The notes beneath the pieces were generated by a model. That model worked only from the letters and a program-made list of their open reading frames with translations, was not told the DNA's origin and searched no databases. Positions 1-8,429 of a stretch of 64,000 bases of DNA are shown in pieces. A program made the position numbers and the translations under genes. Numbering within the stretch: the first letter of the stretch is position 1; each line of letters opens with the position of its first letter. Source of the DNA: Sphingobacterium faecale (GTDB lineage Bacteria > Bacteroidota > Bacteroidia > Sphingobacteriales > Sphingobacteriaceae); assembly GCF_016746095.1 (NCBI RefSeq), contig NZ_JAERTY010000008.1, positions 248,001 through 312,000 on the forward strand. The letters are read 5' to 3'.

Positions 1-636
1 AATCAATTTGCTATAGGAAAGCCATTGAGTGCAATTCCCCTGTATCAGTTTACAGGATTTAACGATGGTATCGCGCAATTTGTTGATCAAGATAACAATG
101 GAAGTATAGCTGAAGGTTTGGCAGTCAATGGCAGTGGTGATCAAGTGATCTTGGGTCAATCATCACCGTATTTATATGGAGGATTCTCCAATACATTTAG
201 CTACGCTAATCTGCACTTGGATATTTTCTTCCATTTTATGAAGCAAGATGGGTATGATTTTAGATACTACCAGTTAGACTACAATTATGACGGAAGATCA
301 ATGCCAGGCTTTTTTAATAATCAACCTGCTTTTGTTGGTACTCCTGAAATACCTGTAACTCAAATGTCTGGAACAGAGATTGATAGGGGGTATCAAAATT
401 ATACACGATCTGATGCTATGTTGGTAAATGCATCATTTATTCGGCTTAAAAACGTTCAATTGGCATACGATTTTCAACAAAATTGGTTACAAAAAGCTGG
501 AATTAGCAAATGTAGGGTTTTTACCAATGCACAAAATCTTTTCACGATCACTAAATACAAAGGGTTTGATCCAGAGACATTTAATCAAATGCCTCCAATG
601 CGCGTGATTAACTTTGGTGTACAATTATCCTTTTAA
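1..636 (+). CDS. SusC/RagA-type TonB-linked outer membrane protein, C-terminal part only
   Basis: The reading frame is open from the first base of the window, so the gene starts upstream; about 211 C-terminal residues are present. The text is typical of the last strands of a SusC barrel: a DAMLVNASFIRLKNVQLAYDF segment, then FTNAQNLFTITKYKGFDPE, and an aromatic C-terminus (VQLSF) that serves as the barrel-insertion signal. SusC proteins are TonB-dependent importers that pair with a SusD lipoprotein lid, which is the next gene (14 bases away). Substrate cannot be told from this fragment. Confidence 0.93.
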   Translation, partial: NQFAIGKPLSAIPLYQFTGFNDGIAQFVDQDNNGSIAEGLAVNGSGDQVILGQSSPYLYGGFSNTFSYANLHLDIFFHFMKQDGYDFRYYQLDYNYDGRSMPGFFNNQPAFVGTPEIPVTQMSGTEIDRGYQNYTRSDAMLVNASFIRLKNVQLAYDFQQNWLQKAGISKCRVFTNAQNLFTITKYKGFDPETFNQMPPMRVINFGVQLSF

Positions 637-649
637 AAAATATAAGACG

Positions 650-2071
650 ATGAAGAATAAGTATCTTTTCAAATATGTAAAATTACAGACTATACTTTGG
701 TCTTTCTTTACAATATCTTTTTTTAGTTGTTCAAAATGGTTAGAAGTTCCTGCGCCTTCTAACCAAATGGATGCATCAGAGGTCTTCCAAGATTCTTCTA
801 CTGCCAATGCAGCTGTTATGGGGATTTATAGTTATATGCATAACTATAATTACACAGAAGCAAGTGCCTTTAGAAATGTAGTTACTAATATAGGGGGACG
901 TCTATCTGATGAGTTTAGATTATATCAAAGTGCATCGATGGATGAATTTGGCATAAATGTAATTTATCCAGAGAATCAGACTGTACTTAATTTATGGTCC
1001 GATCTGTATCAGGCTATATATTTTAATAATAGCTTGTTACAAAGAATAGAAGATTCGCAAAATATCTCTACAAAATTCAAAAATCAACTCATTGGTGAAG
1101 CACTATTTCTTCGGTCTTTCTGCTATTTTTATTTGTTAAATTATTTTGGAGACGTACCTCTGGTAAAGTCGATTGATGTCGCTGTTAACGAAAGGCTTCC
1201 CAGATCTGGGAAGGAAGAGGTTTATGCTCAAATTACAAAGGATCTCTTAGAAGCAAGGCAATTAATGTCTGACGACTATGCTTATGTAGATTCACGTAGA
1301 GGGAGGGCTACCACTTGGGCTGTAACGGCTTTATTGTCTCGTGTTTATCTATTTACCGGACGATATGATGCTGCTATAGAAGAAGCATCTAAAGTTATTA
1401 ATAGAACAGATCTATTTGAGTTGTCCGCAATTAATAGTGTTTTTTTGGATAATAGTAGGGAAGCTATTTGGCGTTTTAATTCTAATAACGGACGAACATA
1501 CATTCAAGATGTTTTCGCGCCAAATCAACAGACAAACAATCCTAGGGTTGTCTTTACAGACAGTTTCTTGCAATCTTTTGAGCAGGGAGATGATCGTGCT
1601 ATGGAATGGTTAGGGAAGATTACCGCAGTAGATGGTAAGGAATATTACTATCCATCAAAATACAAATATACAACTGAGAGTAATGTCAACGGGAATGAAG
1701 CAGATTTGGTTTTGAGACTTGGGGAGCAATATCTTATTCGTGCGGAAGCTAGAGCCAGAATGGAGGTGCCTGATATTATGGGATCAATAGCCGATTTGAA
1801 AGAAGTTCGTAGAAGAGCAGGACTCGATACGGAATTTGACGGTATTAATCAATCAGACCTTTTGGGACGTATTGCAAAAGAGAGACGTACTGAACTTTTT
1901 GCTGAGTATTCGCATAGGTGGTTTGATCTGATACGGACAAAGCTAGCAGATGAAGTTTTGAGTGCTGAAAAGCCACTTACTTGGAAGGCATATGCGGTGA
2001 AGTTACCAATCCCTCAGAATGCTAGAAATTCAAACGTTACTCTTTCGCAAAACGATGGTTATCCACAATAA
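650..2071 (+). CDS. RagB/SusD family nutrient-uptake outer membrane lipoprotein
   Basis: About 473 residues. I chose the ATG at 650 because it opens directly on a lipoprotein signal (MKNKYLF..., hydrophobic run, lipobox ending SFFSC); an in-frame ATG at 614 lies inside the upstream SusC gene. The SusD fold is supported by the FLRSFCYFYLLNYFGDVPLV helix, by ATTWAVTALLSRVYLFTGRYDAAIEEASKVI (TPR-like), and by the C-terminal ERRTELFAEYSHRWFDLIRTK block that defines RagB/SusD proteins. It acts as the substrate-binding lid over the SusC barrel encoded just upstream. Start differs from the longest possible frame; otherwise regular. Confidence 0.93.
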   Translation: MKNKYLFKYVKLQTILWSFFTISFFSCSKWLEVPAPSNQMDASEVFQDSSTANAAVMGIYSYMHNYNYTEASAFRNVVTNIGGRLSDEFRLYQSASMDEFGINVIYPENQTVLNLWSDLYQAIYFNNSLLQRIEDSQNISTKFKNQLIGEALFLRSFCYFYLLNYFGDVPLVKSIDVAVNERLPRSGKEEVYAQITKDLLEARQLMSDDYAYVDSRRGRATTWAVTALLSRVYLFTGRYDAAIEEASKVINRTDLFELSAINSVFLDNSREAIWRFNSNNGRTYIQDVFAPNQQTNNPRVVFTDSFLQSFEQGDDRAMEWLGKITAVDGKEYYYPSKYKYTTESNVNGNEADLVLRLGEQYLIRAEARARMEVPDIMGSIADLKEVRRRAGLDTEFDGINQSDLLGRIAKERRTELFAEYSHRWFDLIRTKLADEVLSAEKPLTWKAYAVKLPIPQNARNSNVTLSQNDGYPQ

Positions 2072-2082
2072 CTAATTAAAAT

Positions 2083-3210
2083 ATGATGAAAAATTTATTT
2101 GTTTTTTGCATGGCCCTATTTTGTTTGTCATGTTTATCTGCACAAGAATTAAAATGCGTAATAAAGGGAAATATTGTTGATCTTGATAGTCCCGCTACGG
2201 TCTTTATGTTCGTTGGCAAAGACGTTGATTCTGCTAAAGTTGAAAACGGTCAGTTTGAAATAACTTCATTTAAAAAGGAACCTACTCGAGCAGAGCTTAT
2301 AGTTATATATGGTTTAGAAGGACGGCGTTCTCCTCAGATAAGTGTTTTTTTAGAGAATGGAATCATATTATTGAAATCAGATACGTCTTTTTCGAATATT
2401 GTCATAGAAGGAGGGATATTAAATAATGAATTTCAATTTCTGCATGAGAAGTTAAAACCATTTAACCTTGAAATTGATCGAGTTTTTCATTCTTCATCTC
2501 AATTAGAAATGACTGATAGTTTAGAGAATAGATTGTTGGAAGAAGTGGAGAGGATTGAGGATAAAAAAAATGCAATAAGATTAAAATGGATCAACAGTAA
2601 TCCTTCATCCCTAATCAGTTTTTTTGTCCTTAAAGACGTTGCTGGATTTGATCCAGAGCCAGATAAAATCATTTCCTTGTTTGAATCTTTGGATTATAAT
2701 ATTAAGCAATCTAGTGAGGGGAAGGCCTATTTAGAATTTCTAATGAAACTTAAAGCTACTTCTTTAGGTGCTGAGGCTACTGATTTCTCTCGGCGAGATA
2801 TAAATGGAAATGTAATAAGCTTATCTGATTTCAAGGGTAAATATGTTTTATTAGACTTCTGGGGAAGCTGGTGTGGTCCTTGTCGAGCGTCACACCCGCA
2901 TTTGCGTGACCTACATGCCGAATATAAATCTAAGGGATTGGAGATTATTGGTATTGCTAGCGAAGGAAGTAATTCTGAGCGGGCAAGAAAGGCTTGGGTA
3001 GATGCAATAAATGAAGATCAAATTGAATGGATTCATATTTTAAATGATGAGGAGAAAGATAAACAAGATCTTGTAAAGACTTACAGTATTACCGCTTTTC
3101 CTACTAAAATTCTATTGGATAAAGACGGAAAGATCGTATATAGAGGGGTCGGTAGTGGCTCGGAATTAAGCGATTATTTGAAAAATATTTTTACCACTGA
3201 TTTAAAATAG
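2083..3210 (+). CDS. TlpA/AhpC-TSA-type thioredoxin-like protein with N-terminal DUF4369-like domain
   Basis: 375 residues, 11 bases after susD and so probably cotranscribed. Signal peptide (MMKNLFVFCMALFCLSCLSAQ), then a beta-rich region of about 110 residues that resembles DUF4369 (CVIKGNIVDLDSPATVFMF...), a helical linker, and a thioredoxin domain from about residue 235 with WGSWCGPC as the active site and a cis-proline segment ITAFPTKILL. Such proteins are periplasmic or outer-membrane thiol-disulfide reductases and are often linked to SusC/SusD pairs in Sphingobacteriaceae. The target protein is unknown. Confidence 0.88.
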   Translation: MMKNLFVFCMALFCLSCLSAQELKCVIKGNIVDLDSPATVFMFVGKDVDSAKVENGQFEITSFKKEPTRAELIVIYGLEGRRSPQISVFLENGIILLKSDTSFSNIVIEGGILNNEFQFLHEKLKPFNLEIDRVFHSSSQLEMTDSLENRLLEEVERIEDKKNAIRLKWINSNPSSLISFFVLKDVAGFDPEPDKIISLFESLDYNIKQSSEGKAYLEFLMKLKATSLGAEATDFSRRDINGNVISLSDFKGKYVLLDFWGSWCGPCRASHPHLRDLHAEYKSKGLEIIGIASEGSNSERARKAWVDAINEDQIEWIHILNDEEKDKQDLVKTYSITAFPTKILLDKDGKIVYRGVGSGSELSDYLKNIFTTDLK

Positions 3211-3744
3211 TCGCGTCATAAGATGCCGCCGATCTAATATTTTATTTTTCTATAAATACAAAGTGATATATTGAATTGAAATTAGATGACCTAAAGCCCA
3301 AGGAGACAAAATATCAAGTTGCTAACTTAAACGGTGCTATCAATAACTGACTGATGAATTAATCTTTTTATCGGCGGATCTCGATTGTTCAGACCTTTCT
3401 GGCAATAGGGGGGAGTGACACTGTTTAGTTTGCCAGCAGATACATCACTACGGCCAGTAACTACGGATATGATTTACAAAATAGACTGATAGGCCTTTTA
3501 TTTTAAGAGATGCCAGTATTTTAGGAAAGAGATCTTCTACATACTTTGCCTCATCTTTAAATTTTCTGTTTCAAATTTGAGAATTCGTAAAGCCGTTAAG
3601 TAATAATGATAGATTTGGGTAGAATGAAACACGTATTTTGTAGAAAAAAATAAATATTAAACATATTAAAAATAATTCGCATATACAGAATTTGATACCT
3701 AATGACTAAGTTGTTATGTTTGTTTTATAGTCCCAAGTAATCAT
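3211..3744. other. non-coding gap
   Basis: 534 bases with frequent stops in all frames. A short stretch near 3279-3352 can be read as a peptide-like segment (LKLDDLKPKETKYQVANLNGAI) before a stop, which may be a decayed gene, but I could not match it to a family. The 100 bases before the MarR gene are very AT-rich and probably hold its promoter. I see no RNA gene or repeat. Confidence 0.5.
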
Positions 3745-4179
3745 ATGAATGATAATAAAATTATGGATCCCGTTCAATACATACGAATAATCTACGCCCT
3801 AAAAAAAGATATTGAAGATTGGGCTGAAACAAATTTGCAAGATTTATGGCCTGGAAAATTTCAACTATCCTATATGCAAGTGCTTATTCACATAGACAGG
3901 GAAGGTACTACGAATAAGCTACTGGCAAAACAAGCCCAGATCACAAAGCAGGCAATGAGCCGTATCATATCAAGTATGGTCGAGAAGAACATTATTGAGG
4001 TTCAAACGATGGAATCAGATAAAAGATATTCAAAAATTAATTTAACAGAAATAGGGAAAAATATTGTTGATGAGTCACACCTGCGATTCAGTAGATACAT
4101 AGATACAATTTCGGATGGAGTGGATCAAAAGTCAATTGCTAATAGTCTTAACATACTAGCCCTCTTACTTGATAAGTAA
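3745..4179 (+). CDS. MarR family transcriptional regulator
   Basis: 144 residues. The winged-helix core is visible: LSYMQVLIHIDREGTTNKLLAKQAQITKQAMSRIISSMVEKNIIEVQTMESDKRYSKINLTEIGK, that is, the MarR helix-turn-helix (ITKQAMSRIISSMVEK) followed by the wing with the D-K-R motif. MarR proteins bind palindromic operators as dimers and are released by small phenolic or oxidising ligands. A perfect 46-nt palindrome lies 33 bases past the stop codon and 22 bases before the next gene; it could be an operator for this protein, but that is inference. Confidence 0.88.
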   Translation: MNDNKIMDPVQYIRIIYALKKDIEDWAETNLQDLWPGKFQLSYMQVLIHIDREGTTNKLLAKQAQITKQAMSRIISSMVEKNIIEVQTMESDKRYSKINLTEIGKNIVDESHLRFSRYIDTISDGVDQKSIANSLNILALLLDK

Positions 4180-4212
4180 TTTTTTTGTCATCGTAGTGTA
4201 AATAGAAGTAAA

Positions 4213-4258
4213 AATAGTAAGCATTGTTGACTAATATTAGTCAACAATGCTTACTATT
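4213..4258. repeat. perfect 46-nt palindrome (two 23-nt arms, no loop)
   Basis: Both arms read aatagtaagcattgttgact plus aat, and the match is perfect with the centre between 4235 and 4236. It sits between the MarR gene and exbD. No run of T follows, so it is not a standard rho-independent terminator. Options are an operator for the MarR protein, a transcript-stabilising hairpin, or the scar of a mobile element. Confidence 0.9.
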
Positions 4259-4279
4259 GTACTATTAATTTGAAATACG

Positions 4280-4903
4280 ATGCCAAGAATCAAAATCAAA
4301 AGAACAGCACCAAGTGTGGATATGACAGCAATGTCAGATGTTACATTCCTCTTATTAAATTTTTTCGTAATGACTGCGGTATTTAAGGCTCCCGAACCTA
4401 TACCGGTTGATACGCCCGCATCCATCACAACTGAAAAGATACCCGATGAAAATTTTGCAATGATTACCATCAGTAATGATGGAAAGTGTCTCCTTTCCAT
4501 TGCAGAAAAAGATGTTAAGGAAAAAACATTAGAAAAGATCGCAAATAAATATAGTATAGCTCTTACTCCTGAGGAAAAAGAGAAATTTATGGCATTGGAA
4601 ACGTTAGGTGTTCCGCTACGCCAATTGAAACAATTCCTCTCTCTTCCGTCAGATAAACTAATGGACAAAGCATATAATCCAGGTATTGCCGTAGATACTA
4701 CTACCAACCTTTCAAACGAGCTTTTTAACTGGATATCTGCTGCACGTACGATAAACTACCAATTACATGAAAAGCAATTACAGATATTGATTAAAGCGGA
4801 TGCCAACGTAAAATTTCCGGCAGTGGGTCAGGTTATTGAAACACTCCGCAATCAAAAAGCGAATAAATTCAGTTTTATAACAAGTATGAAAAGTGAAGTT
4901 TAA
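4280..4903 (+). CDS. ExbD/TolR-family biopolymer transport protein
   Basis: 207 residues. The N-terminus MPRIKIKRTAPSVDMTAMSDVTFLLLNFFVMTAVF is the standard ExbD layout: a short basic cytoplasmic tail, the TPM helix with the conserved aspartate (MSDVTFLLL), then a periplasmic domain ending in VKFPAVGQVIETLRNQKANKFSFIT. ExbD works with ExbB to energise TonB. No exbB or tonB is next to it; the region between the TM helix and the last beta elements is longer than in E. coli ExbD (141 residues). The product is an inner-membrane protein. It may serve the SusC systems nearby, but this cannot be shown from sequence. Confidence 0.85.
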   Translation: MPRIKIKRTAPSVDMTAMSDVTFLLLNFFVMTAVFKAPEPIPVDTPASITTEKIPDENFAMITISNDGKCLLSIAEKDVKEKTLEKIANKYSIALTPEEKEKFMALETLGVPLRQLKQFLSLPSDKLMDKAYNPGIAVDTTTNLSNELFNWISAARTINYQLHEKQLQILIKADANVKFPAVGQVIETLRNQKANKFSFITSMKSEV

Positions 4904-4924
4904 CCCTTAAAATTTTCATAACGG

Positions 4925-5395
4925 ATGCCAGAAAACATAATTAAGTTTTATCGGTTGATGACATTCCTATTATTGGGAATCTGTTCTGTAGTCGTCGTAT
5001 TATTTTTACTTTACATATATTACTTTCAAAAAAACTCCGATTATTCAGCAGGACTGAAACACGGTTTCTTATTGACAACCTTGATTGTAATTTATGAAAC
5101 ATATCATTTCATACGAAGTCAATCCGTATACTATGAATATGTGGGCATAGAGCAATCCGATCTTGTTGTCGAAAAGGAAAAAATGAATTCAGCATTAAAA
5201 ACTCTAAGGGTAAAAGCCGTTGTCGTAATGGCTGGAATACTTATCGGCAGTATTTTATTTTTAGGTGAGATACTTCCCGAAAATCTATATCTACAAGGAA
5301 TAAATGTTGCGCTTATTATTTCAGCATCTTTACTTTTTGTTATTATAGCAATCTTAAACAATCGATACAGATCTTTTATCGAAAGACTTTTTTAA
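4925..5395 (+). CDS. small integral membrane protein of unknown function
   Basis: 156 residues, 21 bases after exbD. Four hydrophobic segments are visible (about residues 10-32, 44-60, 95-117 and 125-146) with a charged loop between the second and third (VGIEQSDLVVEKEKMNSALKTLRVK). I do not recognise the family. Position suggests cotranscription with exbD. Confidence 0.6.
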   Translation: MPENIIKFYRLMTFLLLGICSVVVVLFLLYIYYFQKNSDYSAGLKHGFLLTTLIVIYETYHFIRSQSVYYEYVGIEQSDLVVEKEKMNSALKTLRVKAVVVMAGILIGSILFLGEILPENLYLQGINVALIISASLLFVIIAILNNRYRSFIERLF

Positions 5396-5690
5396 ATGTT
5401 TTAAGATTGGAGAATTAAATACAGAGTTATGCAGAATGGAGCGAAGCGCCTCGTCTCTGTTGTCATTGGACTGTATCTGTAGATCGGGCTCCCTAGGTCG
5501 CTATATCCAGTCCTATTCCATAATGCATAATCAGTTCGAGGTTGATATGGAACCATTGGTTAAATATGCATCAATAAGAGATGGGCTACTGTCCGTACAC
5601 TGTATATATTTCATATGGAATCTAACGAATCGTCAATAAACCATTCGACATATTCCTTTATATCATACATTTAACGATTAAGCAGTCAAA
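5396..5690. other. non-coding gap with a fragment shared with another repeat
   Basis: About 295 bases. A 67-codon open frame here has no recognisable features and I leave it out. The 12-mer gatcgggctccc at 5482-5493 also occurs at 23753-23764 inside a twin-hairpin element, so a degenerate copy of a dispersed repeat may be present. Confidence 0.4.
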
Positions 5691-6029
5691 TTAAGACTTC
5701 AGTAAGTTTTCTTTTCCAAACTCTACAAGTTTATCGATAATTGGAATGGTCTTTAAACCAAGTTCGGTCAATCTATATTCTACTCTTGGCGGAATTTCCG
5801 GGTAGGCTTTCTTGTTTACCAATTTATTCTCAACAAGCATATTCAACTCTTGTATTAGCATTTTTTCGCTGATTGTCGGAATAGCTCTCTTTAACTCGCC
5901 GTATCGCATCACATCGTCACCTATCTGAAAGATAATCATCATAGTCCATTTACCCGACAAGAGGCTTAACGATGCTTTTACAGGACAATTATCATCGCAC
6001 GGCAAAATTTTTTTTTCCTTCTTTTCCAT
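5691..6029 (-). CDS. HxlR family transcriptional regulator
   Basis: 112 residues, full length for the family. The hallmark is CPVKASLSLLSGKWTMMIIFQIGDDVMRYGELKRAIPTISEKMLIQELNMLVENKLVNKKAYPEIPPRVEYRLTELG, an HxlR winged helix. Cys15 of the CPV motif is the redox/electrophile-sensing cysteine in several characterised members (for example YodB), and a second one, Cys11, is close by. It is transcribed divergently from the MBL-NmrA gene with only 114 bases between, a standard arrangement for a repressor and its target. Confidence 0.92.
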   Translation of the reverse strand: MEKKEKKILPCDDNCPVKASLSLLSGKWTMMIIFQIGDDVMRYGELKRAIPTISEKMLIQELNMLVENKLVNKKAYPEIPPRVEYRLTELGLKTIPIIDKLVEFGKENLLKS

Positions 6030-6052
6030 TGTTTTATGTCAATTCTAACTTT

Positions 6053-6113
6053 TTTGTAAGTACCTTACTGATTTGTAAGTACTTGTGCAAAGGTAAGTTA
6101 TGTATTACTTTTG
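6053..6113. promoter_or_regulatory. divergent control region with direct repeats and a Bacteroidota-type promoter
   Basis: Two copies of tttgtaagtac start at 6053 and 6072, 19 bases apart, and are good operator candidates for the HxlR protein. Downstream, TTG at 6083-6085 and TACTTTTG at 6106-6113, separated by 20 bases, fit the Bacteroidota -33/-7 consensus and would drive the plus-strand gene. Binding is inferred from position. Confidence 0.55.
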
Positions 6114-6143
6114 TGCAAGTTATAGTTGTAAAAAAGTTAATAA

Positions 6144-7832
6144 GTGAAAATCCAGCAAATACGAAACGCCACCATACTGGTAGAATATGCCGGGAAGAAA
6201 ATTTTGGTTGATCCAATGCTTTCTGAAAAAGGAACGTTACCTGCATTTATTCCATCCAAAACGTGGAGTTTCAAAAAAAATCCGTTAAGCGATTTACCAA
6301 TTTCAAAAGAAGAAATTATAAAAAATGTTGATTTTGTTTTTTTGAGCCATTTACATATCGACCATTGGGATAAAGAAGCTATTAGGGTTTTGCCTAAAGA
6401 GATAAAAATATTTGTGCAGGACCTAGCGGATAAACTGACTATCGAAAAGTCGGGATTTACCAATGTGGAAGTTCTTACCGAAAGCTCAAGTTTTGGAGAT
6501 ATTCAACTATGCAGAACCAAAGCACAACACGGAAAAGGATATATTTTAAAAATTGCTGGTCTGGTCTGCGGATTGGTTTTAAAACATCCTGCCGAAAAAA
6601 CCTTGTACATCGCTGCCGACACGGTTTGGTATGAAGGAGTACAGGACGCCCTGAATCAACATAATCCAGAAATTGTGGTCTTAAATGGTGGTGATAATCA
6701 GTTTGCCTTCGGCGGTCAGGTCATAATGAACAAGGAGGATATTTTAAAAGTTCATGGTGCAGTTCCACAATCTACATTAATTATCAGTCATATGGAAGGC
6801 GTAAACCACTTTAGGCTTACCAAAAAAGATTTAAAAGAATTTCTTCAAGAAAAAAGGTTAGTTGGGCTAGTAAAGGTTCCCGAAGATGGAGAATCATATA
6901 GTTTTTTAAACAATACACATAAAAATCAAGAAAAAATGAAAATTTTAGTATTCGGAGCTACAGGCTCACAACAATTCAATGTAATTGCAGAAGGAAAGAA
7001 AAAAGGTGCTGAAGTATTTGCAGCTACAAGTTCGGAAAAAAGCTTTGATAAGCTGAAAGATGCTGGTGCAACGCCTGTGTTAGGAGACTTAAGTGATGTT
7101 GCAAAAATGAACGAAATCACTAAAGGTATTGATGCTATCGCATTTATGATCCCTGTTTCATTACCAAATCCTTTTGATGGTTTAGTTTATGCGAAAAATG
7201 TAATAGACGCTGCCAAAGCAAACGGTGTTAAGAAAATTGTTTGGAACACCAGCGGATGGCTTCCTGAGCAAAAAATCGGTGTTCCTACTGATGATGTTAA
7301 GTTAGACATCAAAGATTATCTTGTAAACAGCGGATTGGAATATGTGATCATCGAACCGACAATCTATATGGAAAATATGATGGGTGGTTTTTGCGCACCA
7401 TTTATCGTAAATGAAAAAAAATTAGCATACCCAACTCCCGAAGCAATGCCTATCGGATGGATAGCTTCTAAAGATGTGAGTGCATTTGTTGTTGAGGCAA
7501 TCTACAATAATGATCTAAAAGCGGATACTTTCCAAATTAGTGGTTTGGAAAACCTAAAAGGAAATGATCTTGCGGAGAGGTTCTCAAAAGGATTTGGCGA
7601 TAACATTGTCTACTATGCACAGCCTCCACAAGAATTCAAAGATATTTTAGCTCCTTACGTTGGTGAAGCAGGAGCATCTGCGGTTGCCTCATACTACGAA
7701 AGCTTGAAAACGGCTACCGAATATCCTTCAAAATTTAACCCTGAGATGAACAAGGTACTTGAAAAACTACCTGTAAAAATGACTTCTTTGGAAGAATGGG
7801 CTAAGGACAACAAAGGATACTTTACTAAGTAA
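6144..7832 (+). CDS. fusion of an MBL-fold hydrolase and an NmrA-like NAD(P)-binding protein
   Basis: 562 residues from a GTG start. Residues 1 to about 255 form an UlaG/YtnP-like metallo-beta-lactamase fold with the metal motif HLHIDH at residues 69-74 and a second-ligand region (AQHGKGY, AADTVWY, SHMEGVNH). From Met265 (ATG at 6936) a complete NmrA-type Rossmann protein begins: MKILVFGATGSQQFNV carries the GATGxxG-like dinucleotide loop, and the rest follows NAD(P)H-binding quinone-oxidoreductase-like proteins. The join (NNTHKNQEK) reads like former intergenic DNA including a ribosome site, so two genes have probably been fused by a small indel. The internal ATG could still yield the second domain alone. 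Confidence 0.85.
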   Translation: MKIQQIRNATILVEYAGKKILVDPMLSEKGTLPAFIPSKTWSFKKNPLSDLPISKEEIIKNVDFVFLSHLHIDHWDKEAIRVLPKEIKIFVQDLADKLTIEKSGFTNVEVLTESSSFGDIQLCRTKAQHGKGYILKIAGLVCGLVLKHPAEKTLYIAADTVWYEGVQDALNQHNPEIVVLNGGDNQFAFGGQVIMNKEDILKVHGAVPQSTLIISHMEGVNHFRLTKKDLKEFLQEKRLVGLVKVPEDGESYSFLNNTHKNQEKMKILVFGATGSQQFNVIAEGKKKGAEVFAATSSEKSFDKLKDAGATPVLGDLSDVAKMNEITKGIDAIAFMIPVSLPNPFDGLVYAKNVIDAAKANGVKKIVWNTSGWLPEQKIGVPTDDVKLDIKDYLVNSGLEYVIIEPTIYMENMMGGFCAPFIVNEKKLAYPTPEAMPIGWIASKDVSAFVVEAIYNNDLKADTFQISGLENLKGNDLAERFSKGFGDNIVYYAQPPQEFKDILAPYVGEAGASAVASYYESLKTATEYPSKFNPEMNKVLEKLPVKMTSLEEWAKDNKGYFTK

Positions 7833-7846
7833 AAATAACTTGATCT

Positions 7847-8236
7847 ATGCAGGCAAAAGAAATTGTAGCATCTTATTTCGATGCATTAGCAAAGGGGGAT
7901 ACAGAAAAAGTTCTTTCTTATTTCACACCAGAAACCAAATGGAGCCAACCCGGTGATAATAAGTTTTCCGGTTTGAAAAATGGTCCAGATGAAATTTTTC
8001 AAATGATTGGCGGTATGATGAGCGACACATCGGGAACTATGGCAGTAAGAATTAATGGATCACTTATGGAAAGTGGTTCTTTGGTTGCTGTTCCGGTATG
8101 GTTCACGGGCAATAAAGAGACGAAGAACATTGATATGGGCGGAATTGATTTATTCGAACTGAAAGACGGAAAAATTGTTCACATCTGGACGTTTTCAGAT
8201 GACCAGGATGATGAAAATGAATTTTGGGGTAAGTAA
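7847..8236 (+). CDS. SnoaL-like nuclear transport factor 2 family protein
   Basis: 129 residues, 14 bases after the fusion gene. The cone-shaped alpha+beta barrel pattern is clear: MQAKEIVASYFDALAKGDTEKVLSYFTPETKWSQPG, and later DLFELKDGKIVHIWTFSDDQD. Members include ketosteroid-isomerase-like enzymes and simple binding proteins; the sequence does not decide the ligand. Likely in one operon with the MBL-NmrA gene under HxlR control, so it may help remove an electrophilic metabolite. A hairpin terminator follows. Confidence 0.85.
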   Translation: MQAKEIVASYFDALAKGDTEKVLSYFTPETKWSQPGDNKFSGLKNGPDEIFQMIGGMMSDTSGTMAVRINGSLMESGSLVAVPVWFTGNKETKNIDMGGIDLFELKDGKIVHIWTFSDDQDDENEFWGK

Positions 8237-8255
8237 AACAATATAGTTTTGGGAG

Positions 8256-8289
8256 AGGCGGTTGGCATTTTATGCCATACCGCCTTTTT
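8256..8289 (+). terminator. rho-independent terminator of the HxlR-regulated operon
   Basis: aggcggttggca pairs with tgccataccgcct across a short loop and is followed by five T. Confidence 0.8.
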
Positions 8290-8429
8290 GTCTTTACTGC
8301 AAAATTAATAACTATCCAGATTTCGAATAGGAAAAAATCGGATAGACATACTAAACCATAGAAAGCCGTAAGAGATGGATTTTGAAAATTTGAAATCTAC
8401 CTGCTACTAACTCATATAAAAATCTACAA

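Noticed and set aside
1416..1613. Short plus-strand frame within susD
   Set aside because: Fully inside a clear SusD coding sequence; hydrophobic text arises by frame shift.
5436..5639. 67-codon plus-strand open frame between the membrane protein gene and hxlR
   Set aside because: No domain, signal or start context; low-complexity text in a non-coding gap.
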